64,000 bases of DNA from Amycolatopsis azurea DSM 43854 (GTDB lineage: Bacteria > Actinomycetota > Actinomycetes > Mycobacteriales > Pseudonocardiaceae): contig NZ_MUXN01000001.1 in the NCBI RefSeq assembly GCF_001995215.1, forward strand, positions 416,934 to 480,933, given 5' to 3'. A program made the translations under genes and the position numbers. This document shows positions 34,438 through 44,239 of this stretch, piece after piece. Position 1 is the first letter of the stretch, and the number at the start of each line of letters is the position of its first letter. The notes below the pieces were generated by a model. That model saw nothing but the letters and a program-made list of their open reading frames with translations, had not been told where the DNA came from and did not search any database.

Positions 34438-35343
34438 ATGGCCAATCCCACCGGAGAACAGTTCGAGATCACCCGTGGCAACGCGCGCGCCGTCGTCACC
34501 GAGATCGGTGCCGGCTTGCGCGCGTTCGAGGTCGGCGGGGTGCCGTACGTCGAGGCGTTCGCCGAGGACGAGAAGCCGCCGAAGGGTGCCGGGCAGGTGC
34601 TGCTGCCCTGGCCGAACCGCACCAAGGGCGGCCAGTGGGTTTACCAGGGGGAGAAGCAGCAACTCGCGATCACCGAAGAGGCACGCGGCAACGCGATCCA
34701 CGGCCTGACCCGGCACGAGGAGTGGGAGCTGCTGGAGCACGCGGAGTCGTCGATCACCCTGGCCGTCGACGTCCCGGCGCAGGAGGGCTGGCCGGTGCCG
34801 CTGCGCGCGACGATCACCTACGAGATCTCGCCGCGCGAGCTGGTCGTCACGCACGAGATCCGCAACGAGGGCGAGAGCCCGATCGGCGTCGGGCTCGGCA
34901 CGCACCCGTACTTCCGCGTCGGTGACGCGCCCACCGACGAGCTGACCCTGACACTGCCCGCGAGCCGGGTCCGGCCGTACCTCGGCGACGAGCAGATGCC
35001 GTACGCCGAGGAACAGGACGTCGAAGGGACCGAGTACGACTTCCGGTCCGGCAAGCTGCTCGAAGGCGTCGACCTCGACACGGCGTTCGGTGGGCTGAGC
35101 GTCGCCGAGGACGGCAACCACCACTACGTCCTTTCGCACGGGGAGCGGGAGCTGGTGGTCTGGGCCGGGCCGGACTTCCACTGGGCGCAGGTGTTCACGC
35201 CGGACGACCTGGTCGGCCGCGGCCGGGCGGTGGCGATCGAGCCGATGACCTGCCCCGCCGACGCGCTCAACACCGGCACCGACCTGATCGAGCTGGAGCC
35301 CGCGTCCTCGTGGACCGGGAGCTGGGGAATCCGGGTGCGCTGA
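34438..35343 (+). CDS. Aldose 1-epimerase-like protein
   Basis: Cytoplasmic mutarotase-fold enzyme of 301 aa that would interconvert alpha and beta anomers of a sugar. Recognisable blocks are LLPWPNRTKGGQW (substrate-binding Arg in PWPNR), AIHGLTRHEEWEL with the catalytic His, LGTHPYFRVG with the second catalytic His, and CPADALNTGTDLIELEP, where the Glu pairs as base. This fits the actinobacterial galM-like branch. The precise sugar is uncertain. Its stop shares bases with the GNAT start (TGATG), so they form an operon. Confidence 0.87.
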   Translation: MANPTGEQFEITRGNARAVVTEIGAGLRAFEVGGVPYVEAFAEDEKPPKGAGQVLLPWPNRTKGGQWVYQGEKQQLAITEEARGNAIHGLTRHEEWELLEHAESSITLAVDVPAQEGWPVPLRATITYEISPRELVVTHEIRNEGESPIGVGLGTHPYFRVGDAPTDELTLTLPASRVRPYLGDEQMPYAEEQDVEGTEYDFRSGKLLEGVDLDTAFGGLSVAEDGNHHYVLSHGERELVVWAGPDFHWAQVFTPDDLVGRGRAVAIEPMTCPADALNTGTDLIELEPASSWTGSWGIRVR

Positions 35344-35837
35344 TGGCATCACCGTCGCCGCCTCTCCGGCTCGGGCCCGTGGACGCGGGTGAGGTGCTCA
35401 CGCTGCAGCGCGCGGCGTACGTCCCGGAGGCTCGGGCGCACGAGAACATCGACCTCCCGCCGCTGCTGGAGACCTTCGAACAGACCAAGGAGGCCCTGGG
35501 CGATCCCGCGTGTTTCGCCTGGGGCGTCAGGGAATCCGGACGCTTGGTGGCGAGTGTCCGGATCGTCGTGGACGGCGGCGCCGGTCTCGTCGGCAGGCTC
35601 ATCGTGGCCCCGGACAGACAGGGGCACGGGCTCGGCAGTTCGTTGCTGCTCGCCGCCGAAGCGGCCATGCCGCCGTCGGTGATCGTGTTCCGGCTGTTCA
35701 CCGGGGAGCGCAGTGCCGGTCCGCTGCGGATGTACCGGAAACTCGGCTACGTCGAGACGCACCGGACGCCCGAGGAGCACTACGAACTCGTCCACTTCGA
35801 AAAGCCCCGCGTGCGGACGGGCGGCCCAGTTCGTTAG
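35343..35837 (+). CDS. GNAT family N-acetyltransferase
   Basis: Acetyl-CoA-dependent acyltransferase of 164 aa. Motif A with the pyrophosphate loop reads RLIVAPDRQGHGLGSSLL (Q/RxxGxG/A pattern), and the C-terminal motif B includes MYRKLGYVETHR. The acceptor (small molecule or protein) is unknown. The ATG at 35343 overlaps the epimerase stop; a frame opening at 35310 lies inside that gene and was not used. The amidohydrolase gene begins 12 bases downstream. Confidence 0.85.
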   Translation: MASPSPPLRLGPVDAGEVLTLQRAAYVPEARAHENIDLPPLLETFEQTKEALGDPACFAWGVRESGRLVASVRIVVDGGAGLVGRLIVAPDRQGHGLGSSLLLAAEAAMPPSVIVFRLFTGERSAGPLRMYRKLGYVETHRTPEEHYELVHFEKPRVRTGGPVR

Positions 35838-35848
35838 CGTGTCAAAGT

Positions 35849-37078
35849 ATGTCTGACAAAGCACAGGTCAAGGCCATCGTCGGTGGTTACGTCGTCCCGG
35901 TCGACGGTGAACCCATCGACGGTGGCACGGTCCTCATCGAGAACGGAAAGATCGTCGCGGTCGGCACGGATGCCGACGTCGACGTCCCTGACGACGCCGA
36001 ACTGATCGACGCCGCGGGCAGCTGGGTGCTGCCCGGGTTCATCGATGCGCACGCCCACCTCGGCGTCCACGAGGACGGCGAAGGCTGGTCGGGCAACGAC
36101 ACCAACGAGATGACCGACCCCAACGGCGCGCGGTTCCGGGCGATCGACGGCATCGACCCGTACGAGCCCGGCTTCGACGACGCGCTCGCGGGCGGCGTCA
36201 CCAGCGTCGTCATCAAACCCGGTTCGGGGAACCCCATCGGCGGGCAGACGATCGGCGTCAAGACCTGGGGCCGGACCGTGCTCGACATGATCTTCGCCGA
36301 GGGTGTCAGCGTGAAGAGCGCGCTCGGCGAGAACCCGAAGCGGGTGTACGGCGAGAAGAAGCAGACGCCGTCGACCAGGCTCGGCGTCGCGTCGACCATC
36401 CGCGACGCGTTCACCGCCGCGCGCAACTACGCCGCCCAGCGCGACCACGCCGCCGGTGAGGGCAAGCCGTTCGACGTCGACCTGACCAAGGAGACCCTGG
36501 CCAAGGTCCTCGACGGCGAGCTGTACTGGGACCAGCACGTCCACCGCGCCGACGACATGGTCACCGCGATCCGGCTGGCCGACGAGTTCGGCTACAAACT
36601 GGTGATCAACCACGGCACGGAAGGGCATCTGATCGCGGACCTGCTCGCCGAGCGGGACGTGCCGGTGATCCTCGGCCCGCTGTTCACCACCAAGTCCAAA
36701 GTGGAGCTGCGCAACCGCACCCTGCGCGCGCCCGGCATCCTCGCCAGGGCCGGTGTGCGGATCGCGATCACCACGGACCACCCGGTCGTGCCGATCAACT
36801 TCCTGGTCTACCAGGCCGCGCTTTCGGTGAAGGACGGCCTCGACCCGGAGACCGCGCTGAAGGCGCTGACCGTCAACCCGGCCGCGATGCTGGGACTCGA
36901 CGACCAGGTCGGCGCGCTGAAGCCGGGCCTCGACGCCGACGTGGCCATCTGGTCGGGTGATCCGCTGGACGTGATGAACCGGGCGATGCGGGTGTTCGTG
37001 CGCGGCCGCGAGGTCTACCACTTCGACGAGGAGACCGGGGTCGGCGTCACCGAGGAGCGCCGTTACCGCGAGGGCTGA
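35849..37078 (+). CDS. Amidohydrolase, imidazolonepropionase-like
   Basis: Metal-dependent hydrolase of 409 aa in the imidazolonepropionase/prolidase-like branch. The first metal motif is GFIDAHAHLG (HxH), further ligands are in QHVHRADD and NHGTEGHL, and the catalytic Asp is in ITTDHPVVP. The C-terminal composite domain ends with VGALKPGLDADVAIWSGDPL. All metal ligands appear present. The natural substrate cannot be deduced, since hut genes are absent nearby. It is the third gene of the epimerase-GNAT-amidohydrolase cluster. Confidence 0.85.
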   Translation: MSDKAQVKAIVGGYVVPVDGEPIDGGTVLIENGKIVAVGTDADVDVPDDAELIDAAGSWVLPGFIDAHAHLGVHEDGEGWSGNDTNEMTDPNGARFRAIDGIDPYEPGFDDALAGGVTSVVIKPGSGNPIGGQTIGVKTWGRTVLDMIFAEGVSVKSALGENPKRVYGEKKQTPSTRLGVASTIRDAFTAARNYAAQRDHAAGEGKPFDVDLTKETLAKVLDGELYWDQHVHRADDMVTAIRLADEFGYKLVINHGTEGHLIADLLAERDVPVILGPLFTTKSKVELRNRTLRAPGILARAGVRIAITTDHPVVPINFLVYQAALSVKDGLDPETALKALTVNPAAMLGLDDQVGALKPGLDADVAIWSGDPLDVMNRAMRVFVRGREVYHFDEETGVGVTEERRYREG

Positions 37079-37113
37079 GTTCGCTCTTGCCAGGGGCGAG
37101 TGACCTGTGCTCT

Positions 37114-37148
37114 CATGTGTTACATATGGGGAGGGTGTGTAACACATG
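37114..37148 (+). promoter_or_regulatory. Perfect 11-base inverted repeat enclosing SD and start codon
   Basis: CATGTGTTACA (37114-37124) and TGTAACACATG (37138-37148) are exact reverse complements. The 13 bases between them contain the Shine-Dalgarno sequence GGGGAGG, and the ATG at 37146 is the last triplet of the right arm. It could be an operator overlapping a TACAT -10-like box, or an RNA hairpin hiding the start codon. Confidence 0.7.
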
Positions 37149-37709
37149 AAGCGCTGGGTCTTCGTCCTGGTCGTCGGGATCGGGTTCTTGGTCGTCACCT
37201 TGCTGTTCTCGCGCGAGGATCCGAATCTCATCAAATGCGGCGGCAGGATCATGTCGCCCGGGGACATCTGCGAGACCACGAAGAACGGCCGCAGCACCGG
37301 CGAGGACACCTACGCCGAGATGAAGGCCGCGGCCGAATCGCGGGCCGAGACGTTCCGGAATCACGGTCTCTGGATGGCCGGGGTCGGCGTCGCGCTGACC
37401 GGCTTGGGCACGACGATGCTCATTCGCGGAAAGCGACGCAAGGCGCGTGAGCTCGTCGCCGCCGGGCAGAACGCGGGGCCGGGATTCCCGCAGCAGCAGG
37501 CATTCCAGCCGCAGGGATACCAGCAGCAGGGATCTCCGCAGCCGCACGTCGCGCAGGCTGTCCCGCAGTACCCGCCGGGACAGCCTGGGCCTCAGTGGCA
37601 GCCCGGGCCGTCGCAGCAGTCGTATCCGCCTCAGGCCGGATGGCCGCACCAGCCGCAACAGCCGCCGCCGGGTGGTCCGCCGCAACAGTTCGGGCCGCAG
37701 GGGTACTGA
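37146..37709 (+). CDS. Two-TM protein with proline/glutamine-rich tail
   Basis: A membrane protein of 187 aa that I do not recognise by family. One hydrophobic segment lies at 4-21 (VFVLVVGIGFLVVTLLF), a second at about 76-93 (LWMAGVGVALTGLGTTML), and between them is an extracytoplasmic loop with two cysteines (31 and 42) that could pair. From about 110 the cytoplasmic tail is rich in Pro, Gln and Gly (QQQAFQPQGYQQQG). Such tails occur in actinobacterial envelope and cell-division proteins, but nothing more specific can be said. The start lies in the 37114-37148 inverted repeat. Confidence 0.75.
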   Translation: MKRWVFVLVVGIGFLVVTLLFSREDPNLIKCGGRIMSPGDICETTKNGRSTGEDTYAEMKAAAESRAETFRNHGLWMAGVGVALTGLGTTMLIRGKRRKARELVAAGQNAGPGFPQQQAFQPQGYQQQGSPQPHVAQAVPQYPPGQPGPQWQPGPSQQSYPPQAGWPHQPQQPPPGGPPQQFGPQGY

Positions 37710-37736
37710 GGCAGGCCGCGACCGGACTCGCATGAC

Positions 37737-37785
37737 GTGAAAGCCACTTTCGCAACCTTCAACGTTGCGAAAGTGGCTTTCGCAT
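37737..37785. repeat. Family B hairpin after the PQ-rich gene
   Basis: Arms GTGAAAGCCACTTTCGCAAC and GTTGCGAAAGTGGCTTTCGC pair with one mismatch. It lies between the convergent PQ-rich membrane protein and the acyl-CoA dehydrogenase. The outer arm is nearly the same as that of the palindrome at 48321. Confidence 0.88.
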
Positions 37786-37805
37786 CATGTGCTCGGCGCG
37801 GAGAG

Positions 37806-38951
37806 TCAGCCCTTCCGGAGTTCTCGCGCGATCACCATGCGCTGGATCTGGTTCGTGCCCTCGAAGATCTGCGGCACCTTCGCCTCCCGCATGTACCGCT
37901 CCACCGGGAAGTCCTTGGTGTAGCCGGCGCCGCCGAGGACCTGCACGGCGTCGGTGGTCACCTTCATCGCGCCGTCGGTCGCGACGAGCTTCGCGATCGA
38001 CGCCTGCCGCTGGAACGGCAGCCCGCGGTCGCGGCGGCGGGCTGCGTCGAGGTACATCGCGCGCGACGTCTCGACGGTGGCGGCCATGTCGGCCAGCAGG
38101 AACTCCAGGCCCTGGAACTCGATGATCGGCCGCCCGAACTGCGTGCGGCCCTTCGCGTACTCCAGAGCCTCGTCCAGCGCGGCCTGCGCGAGCCCGACGG
38201 CGCAGGCGGCGATGCCCAGCCGTCCGGAGCTGAGCGACGACAGCGCGATCTTCAGTCCCTGGCCCTCCTCACCGATCCGCCGCTCGGCGTCGACGGTGGC
38301 GTCTTCGAACATCAGCTGCGCGGTGGTCGACCCGGTGAGACCCATTTTCCGCTCGGGCGGCGCGGCCGAGAGGCCCGGCGTCGCCGCGTCAACGAGCAGG
38401 CAGCTGATGCCCTGGCCGCCTTCGTCGCTGGTGCGCACCATGGTCGTGTAGAAGTCGGCCTCACCCGCATGGGTGATCCACGCCTTCGTGCCGTTCACGA
38501 CGTACCGGTCGCCGTCGAGCCGCGCGCGGGTCGAGAGAGCCGCCGCGTCGGAGCCGGCGTGGGTCTCCGAGAGCGCGTACGCGCCCAGCAGGTCACCCTC
38601 CAGCATCCCGGGCAGCCAGCGGTCGCGCTGCTCGTCGGTGCCGTGGTGCGCCAGCGCGAAGCAGGACATCGTGTGCACCGAGAGCCCGACGCCGACCGAC
38701 ATCCACGCGGCCGCGATCTCCTCGAGAACCTGCAGGTAGACCTCGTACGGCAGTTCGCCGCCGCCCCAGCGCTCCGCGTACGGCAGCCCGAGCAGCCCGG
38801 CCTGGCCGAGCAGTCTGAACTGTTCGCGCGGGAAGTGCGCGGTCTCTTCGTACTTGCTCGCGATCGGGGTGAGTTCTTCGCGGGCGATCTCCTTGGCCAG
38901 ATCGATCAGATCCCGGGCCTCGGTGCTGGGCAGCAGACGGTCCGCCGGCAT
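37806..38951 (-). CDS. Acyl-CoA dehydrogenase
   Basis: FAD enzyme of 381 aa for the first step of beta-oxidation or branched-chain acyl-CoA breakdown. Signature 1 reads AYALSETHAGSDAAA and signature 2 QVLGGAGYTKDFPVERYMREAK. The catalytic Glu is in IFEGTNQIQ. All parts are normal. I chose the ATG at 38951, which follows GGAGG; a frame to 39029 runs back through the promoter. It is divergent from tetR at 39055, with GTAC-containing palindromes between. Confidence 0.92.
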   Translation of the reverse strand: MPADRLLPSTEARDLIDLAKEIAREELTPIASKYEETAHFPREQFRLLGQAGLLGLPYAERWGGGELPYEVYLQVLEEIAAAWMSVGVGLSVHTMSCFALAHHGTDEQRDRWLPGMLEGDLLGAYALSETHAGSDAAALSTRARLDGDRYVVNGTKAWITHAGEADFYTTMVRTSDEGGQGISCLLVDAATPGLSAAPPERKMGLTGSTTAQLMFEDATVDAERRIGEEGQGLKIALSSLSSGRLGIAACAVGLAQAALDEALEYAKGRTQFGRPIIEFQGLEFLLADMAATVETSRAMYLDAARRRDRGLPFQRQASIAKLVATDGAMKVTTDAVQVLGGAGYTKDFPVERYMREAKVPQIFEGTNQIQRMVIARELRKG

Positions 38952-38967
38952 GATTCCTCCGAGCTGA

Positions 38968-39010
38968 ACTGTACTCAAAACAGTACTGTGGGCTGATTCA
39001 GCGTACAGTA
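38968..39010. promoter_or_regulatory. Candidate TetR operator cluster
   Basis: In the 103-base acad-tetR gap, ACAGTACTGT (38980-38989) is a perfect 10-base palindrome. It is preceded by ACTGTACT (38968-38975) and followed by GTACAGTA (39003-39010), related half-sites. Likely sites for the TetR at 39055. Confidence 0.55.
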
Positions 39011-39054
39011 GATGGCGCTGGGGGTACACCGTCCGCGTAAGGGATAGTGATCCG

Positions 39055-39657
39055 ATGACCGAGAGCAGGACCCCGCGCCGTCAGCCCACCGCGCGCCAGC
39101 GAGCACTGCTCTCGGAACTCGAAGCGCTGTTCCTCGCCGAAGGGTTCTCCCAGTTCACGCTGGACGACCTCGCCGCCAGGCTCCACTGCTCGAAGTCGAC
39201 GCTCTACGCGCTCGCGCCCAGCAAGGAGCAGCTCGCGGTCAAGGTCGTCGCCCACTTTTTCAAGGGCGCGGCCGAGCTCCTGGAGGAGCGGATCGCCGGT
39301 ATCGACGACGCCCGCAAGGTCCTCGGGGAGTACCTCGCCGGGATCTCCGAATACCTGAATCGCGCCTCGGCCGCATTCATGACCGACATCGCCGAATTCG
39401 CGCCGGCGCGGGACGCGTATCAGCTCAACAGCCGTGCCGCCGCCCAGCGGATCCGGTCGTTCATCGACCGCGGCGTCACCGACGGTGTTTTCCGCGAGGT
39501 GCACGCGCGGCTGATCGCGGAAATGGCGGGCTTGATCATCGAGGGAATCCAGACCGGCGTGGTCGGTCAGCGGGCCGGGGTGACCGACGCCGAAGCCTTC
39601 ACCGCTTTGTCGGAACTTCTCCTTGGCGGAATCGCGACAAAAAATGTCCTGAACTGA
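39055..39657 (+). CDS. TetR family regulator, divergent from acyl-CoA dehydrogenase
   Basis: A repressor of 200 aa. The helix-turn-helix is LDDLAARLHCSKSTLYALAP at about residues 36-55. The rest is a helical ligand domain, with SAAFMTDIAEFAPARDAYQ in the middle. By position it controls the acyl-CoA dehydrogenase at 37806 and itself, so an acyl-CoA or fatty acid is a reasonable ligand guess. The PfkB gene starts 43 bases later in the same direction and could be co-transcribed. Confidence 0.86.
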   Translation: MTESRTPRRQPTARQRALLSELEALFLAEGFSQFTLDDLAARLHCSKSTLYALAPSKEQLAVKVVAHFFKGAAELLEERIAGIDDARKVLGEYLAGISEYLNRASAAFMTDIAEFAPARDAYQLNSRAAAQRIRSFIDRGVTDGVFREVHARLIAEMAGLIIEGIQTGVVGQRAGVTDAEAFTALSELLLGGIATKNVLN

Positions 39658-39700
39658 CAATCATGGTGGTGTCACCGCTTTCTCGGCTAGCATCGCGCCC

Positions 39701-40642
39701 GTGATCGTGGTGGGTGGAGAGGCGCTGGTCGACCTCGTTCCTGGTGAACCGTTGGATTCCACTGTGGACGGTGGGTTGCGCGCGCTGCTGCCCCGGATGG
39801 GTGGTGGTCCCTACAACGTCGCGCTCGCCGCCGCGCGGCTCGGCGTCCCGGCGGGCTTCCTCTCGCGCGTCTCGAACGACCGTTTCGGGGTCGCGCTGGT
39901 GGACCGGCTGCACGCCTCCGGCGTCGACACCGCCTTGCTGCAGCGGGGAAACGAGCCGACCACGCTCGCCGTCGTCGCGCTCGACGAAAAGGGTTCCGCG
40001 CAGTACACCTTCTACACCGAGGGCACCGCGGACAGGCTCGTCGGCGACCCCGGCCCGCTGCCGGAGAATGTGACGGCGCTCTCGCTCGGCACCCTCGGCA
40101 TGGTCCTGGAGCCGGGCGCGAGCACGTACGAAACCGTGTTGCGCCGCGAATCCGCCCGCGGCGTGCTGACCGTCGTCGACCCGAACATCCGCGCGGCGCT
40201 GATCGCCGACCCCGCCGCGTACCGGGCGCGGTTCGAGTCCTGGCTGCCGCACATCCGCCTGCTGAAGATCTCCGACGACGACACGGAATGGCTCGCCGAA
40301 GGCGCCGATCCGGTCGACGCGGCAAAGGTCTGGACCTCTAAGGGAGTCGACGCCGTCGTGCTCACCCGGGGCGCACAGGGGTTGTCCGTCATCACACGGG
40401 CGGGGGAAATCGCGCAGGTCCCGTCACGCCGAGTCGCCGTCGTCGACACGATCGGCGCGGGGGACACCGTGCAGGGCGCCCTGCTGGCGTGGCTGTACTC
40501 GAACGGGGTGCGCGACGTGTCCACTCTCGACGCCGGTGGCTGGCGTACGGCGCTCGAATTCGCGGCGAAAGCGGCGTCGATCACGGTCTCGAGGAGTGGC
40601 GCGGAACCGCCGACGGCCGAAGATATGGCTTCCGCCGTGTGA
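39701..40642 (+). CDS. PfkB family carbohydrate kinase (fructokinase-like)
   Basis: ATP-dependent sugar kinase of 313 aa. It begins with VVGGEALVDLVP, and PfkB signature 1 covers GGGPYNVALAAARLG near residue 35. Signature 2 is DTIGAGDTVQGALL with the catalytic Asp, near residue 250. The layout fits bacterial fructokinases, but ribokinase-family substrates are hard to tell apart by eye. The GTG at 39701 is used because it opens directly on the first beta strand. Confidence 0.87.
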   Translation: MIVVGGEALVDLVPGEPLDSTVDGGLRALLPRMGGGPYNVALAAARLGVPAGFLSRVSNDRFGVALVDRLHASGVDTALLQRGNEPTTLAVVALDEKGSAQYTFYTEGTADRLVGDPGPLPENVTALSLGTLGMVLEPGASTYETVLRRESARGVLTVVDPNIRAALIADPAAYRARFESWLPHIRLLKISDDDTEWLAEGADPVDAAKVWTSKGVDAVVLTRGAQGLSVITRAGEIAQVPSRRVAVVDTIGAGDTVQGALLAWLYSNGVRDVSTLDAGGWRTALEFAAKAASITVSRSGAEPPTAEDMASAV

Positions 40643-40834
40643 ACCTGGTCCCAAAGGGGCTGTTGTGAGCAACTCACCCGCTGCGCGTTGACCCCATTCT
40701 CGACTAGCGTGGAGGGGAATTCATACCCCAGCGGGGCGGTGTGCAGCGAGGCCATGGGTCACGCGCGTGAAAGAGGGCGTACCTGTGGAACCTACAGGCG
40801 CCGCCGGCCCGTGCTGAACGTGAGAGGGACTTAC

Positions 40835-42151
<1,317 letters not shown>

Positions 42152-42173
42152 GCCGCCTTCCCGCGAACGCGCT

Positions 42174-42218
42174 GAAAGGGGCCTTTCGCAGCAGGATCCT
42201 GCTGTGAAAGGCCCCTTC
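42174..42218. terminator. Family B hairpin after gltA
   Basis: Arms GAAAGGGGCCTTTCGCAGCA and the reverse complement, with apex GCAGGATCCTGC and small mismatches. It starts 22 bases after the gltA stop and ends 26 bases before the convergent secreted-protein stop, so it serves both genes. Confidence 0.85.
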
Positions 42219-42244
42219 GTCTCATCCGGGTGAGTGACGGAAGG

Positions 42245-42679
42245 TCACCAGGTGCAGACCATTTCCCAGCCCCCTCTTTCCAGGTGGATGTCCGCGCAGG
42301 CCTGTAGCTCGCCGCGGTTGCCGTAGTACAGGTTCGTCACCTGATAGCCCTGGCTGTTGGTGAACTTGAACGAACCCGGCACGAAGCCCTTGTCGTAGTA
42401 GGGCTTGTACGCCAGCTTGATGGAGTCCCCGTAAGTGGCTTCGTCCCCGACGTTGGCGCCGTTGACGGCGCCCTGGTAGGTCAACCTGCTCTCGCCGTCC
42501 CATGCGCATCTGATCAGCGAGATCCGCGCCTGTTTCCCGTTCCCGTTTCCGTACAGGAAATTCCGGCTCGCCTCCGTCTGGCAGTCGTCGGCCGCGGCCG
42601 TCCCGGACATCGCGACGGTCAGGCCCACCGCCGAGACGACGGCCAGCAGAACGGACATGGTTTTCGAACGTACGCGCAT
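42245..42679 (-). CDS. Small secreted protein with four cysteines
   Basis: An exported protein of 144 aa. The signal peptide (1-31) has an RVRSK start, a hydrophobic LLAVVSAVGLTVAM core and an AAA-DD cleavage region. The mature part has Cys at 33, 58, 128 and 142, probably two disulfides, and is rich in Tyr, Gly and Asn (NLYYGNRGELQAC). I do not recognise the family; it resembles the many small secreted actinobacterial proteins of unknown role. It is convergent with gltA across a hairpin. Confidence 0.75.
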   Translation of the reverse strand: MRVRSKTMSVLLAVVSAVGLTVAMSGTAAADDCQTEASRNFLYGNGNGKQARISLIRCAWDGESRLTYQGAVNGANVGDEATYGDSIKLAYKPYYDKGFVPGSFKFTNSQGYQVTNLYYGNRGELQACADIHLERGGWEMVCTW

Positions 42680-42810
42680 TCATTTCCCCCTCGTCGAACC
42701 TGATGGAGCTGTCCTGCCGACCTTAAGTGCCGGACAGACCCACCGTGGCCGAATCGGCGAACAAGCCCGCCCGAGTAGCGGTCAGCGGGACAGTGACTAC
42801 GCTCTGGCCT

Positions 42811-44160
42811 GTGACGAAAGAAGCCCCCGTAGTGCTGTGGTTCCGCCGCGACCTCCGCCTCGGCGACCACGCCGCCCTGCTGGAAGCCTCGAAGCACAGC
42901 AAGCACGTCCTCGCGCTGTACGTCCTCGACGACGCGCTCCTCAAGCCCTCCGGTGCCCCGCGCGTCGCGTTCCTGCACGGCTGTCTGAAGGCGCTGGACG
43001 ACCAGCTCGGCGGACGGCTGATGCTCGTCAAGGGCGACCCGGTCGAAGAGGTCGTCAAGGCCGCCCGCGCGATCGGCGCCGCGGCGGTGCACGTCAGCTC
43101 GGACACCGGCCCGTATGGCCGCCGCCGCGACCAAGAGGTCAAGAAGGCGTTGGCGGAACACGACATCGCCTGGACCGAGACCGGTTCCTCGTACGCGATC
43201 ACCCCCGGCCGGATCACCAAACCGGACGGCGACCCCTATCGCGTGTTCACCCCGTTCTACCGCGCGTGGGTGCGCCACGGCTGGCCGCGTCCCGCGGACA
43301 CCGGTGCGTCCATAGTGGACTGGGTGGAGCCGCCGCGGTCGGTCAAGCTCCCGAAGTCCCCTTCGCTCAAGGGAATGGAGCTGCCGGAGCCCGGCGAGAA
43401 GGCGGCGCTGGACCGCTGGCACGAGTTCCTGGACGGCGACCTCGAGACCTACGACGAGGACCGCGACCGTCCGGATCGTCCCGGTACGACAAGGCTTTCG
43501 CCGTATCTGCGCTGGGGCTGCGTCCATCCGCGCACGCTGCTGGCGGACCTCGCCGGGAACGAAGGATCCGGCGCGAAGTCGCTGCGCGGTGAGTTCGCCT
43601 GGCGCGAGTTCCACGCCGACGTCCTGTGGCACCGTCCCGAAACCGCGCGCAAGAACTACGATTCCCGCTTCGACGCCATGGAACACGAGAGTGACGACGA
43701 GGCTTTCAAGCGGTGGTGCGAAGGACGAACCGGCTTCCCGATCGTCGACGCCGGGATGCGGCAGCTGCTCGCCGAGGGCTGGATGCACAACCGCGTCCGG
43801 ATGATCGTGGCGAGTTTCCTGGTGAAGGATCTGCACCTGCCCTGGTGGCTCGGCGCGCGGTACTTCATGAACCATCTGGTCGACGGCGATCTCGCGTCGA
43901 ACCAGCTGAACTGGCAGTGGGTCGCCGGCAGCGGCACCGACGCGGCGCCGTACTTCCGGATCTTCAATCCGACCACGCAGGGGGAGAAGTTCGACCCGTC
44001 GGGCGAGTACGTCCGCCGCTACGTCCCCGAACTCCGTTCCGTGCAAGGGAAAGCGGTGCACAAACCGCAGGGCGTCAAGGACTACCCGGCGCCGATGGTC
44101 GACCACGCCCACGAACGCCAGGTCGCCCTGGAGCGCTACGCCGCCATCAAAGGGACCTGA
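42811..44160 (+). CDS. phrB: Deoxyribodipyrimidine photolyase
   Basis: Light-driven DNA repair enzyme of 449 aa that splits cyclobutane pyrimidine dimers. The N-terminal antenna domain opens VVLWFRRDLRLGDHAALLEA. The FAD domain has SPYLRWGCVHPRTLLAD, WREFHADVLWHRPE, GFPIVDAGMRQLLAEGWMHN and RMIVASFLVKDLHLPWWLGA, including the Trp-rich electron path and the ASN-type SNQLNWQWVAGSG. It fits class I photolyases. I chose the GTG at 42811, just before the first strand; an earlier in-frame start at 42727 would add an unusual leader. Confidence 0.92.
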   Translation: MTKEAPVVLWFRRDLRLGDHAALLEASKHSKHVLALYVLDDALLKPSGAPRVAFLHGCLKALDDQLGGRLMLVKGDPVEEVVKAARAIGAAAVHVSSDTGPYGRRRDQEVKKALAEHDIAWTETGSSYAITPGRITKPDGDPYRVFTPFYRAWVRHGWPRPADTGASIVDWVEPPRSVKLPKSPSLKGMELPEPGEKAALDRWHEFLDGDLETYDEDRDRPDRPGTTRLSPYLRWGCVHPRTLLADLAGNEGSGAKSLRGEFAWREFHADVLWHRPETARKNYDSRFDAMEHESDDEAFKRWCEGRTGFPIVDAGMRQLLAEGWMHNRVRMIVASFLVKDLHLPWWLGARYFMNHLVDGDLASNQLNWQWVAGSGTDAAPYFRIFNPTTQGEKFDPSGEYVRRYVPELRSVQGKAVHKPQGVKDYPAPMVDHAHERQVALERYAAIKGT

Positions 44161-44161
44161 A

Positions 44162-44232
44162 CGCGCGTGAAGGCCCCCTTCCCTCGGCTGGTCATTCAAA
44201 ACCGTGGCAGTGGGAAGGGGGCCTTCACGCGC
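44162..44232. terminator. Family B hairpin after phrB
   Basis: Perfect 21-base arms CGCGCGTGAAGGCCCCCTTCC and the reverse complement, with a 29-base loop, the longest loop in the family. It starts two bases after the photolyase stop and ends eight bases before the convergent ABC permease stop. Confidence 0.88.
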
Positions 44233-44239
44233 GAAGCGA

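Noticed and set aside
40643..40834. A sigma-70-type promoter for gltA from TTGACC (40688) and TAGCGT
   Set aside because: The spacing between the boxes is about 11 bases, too short for a normal promoter.
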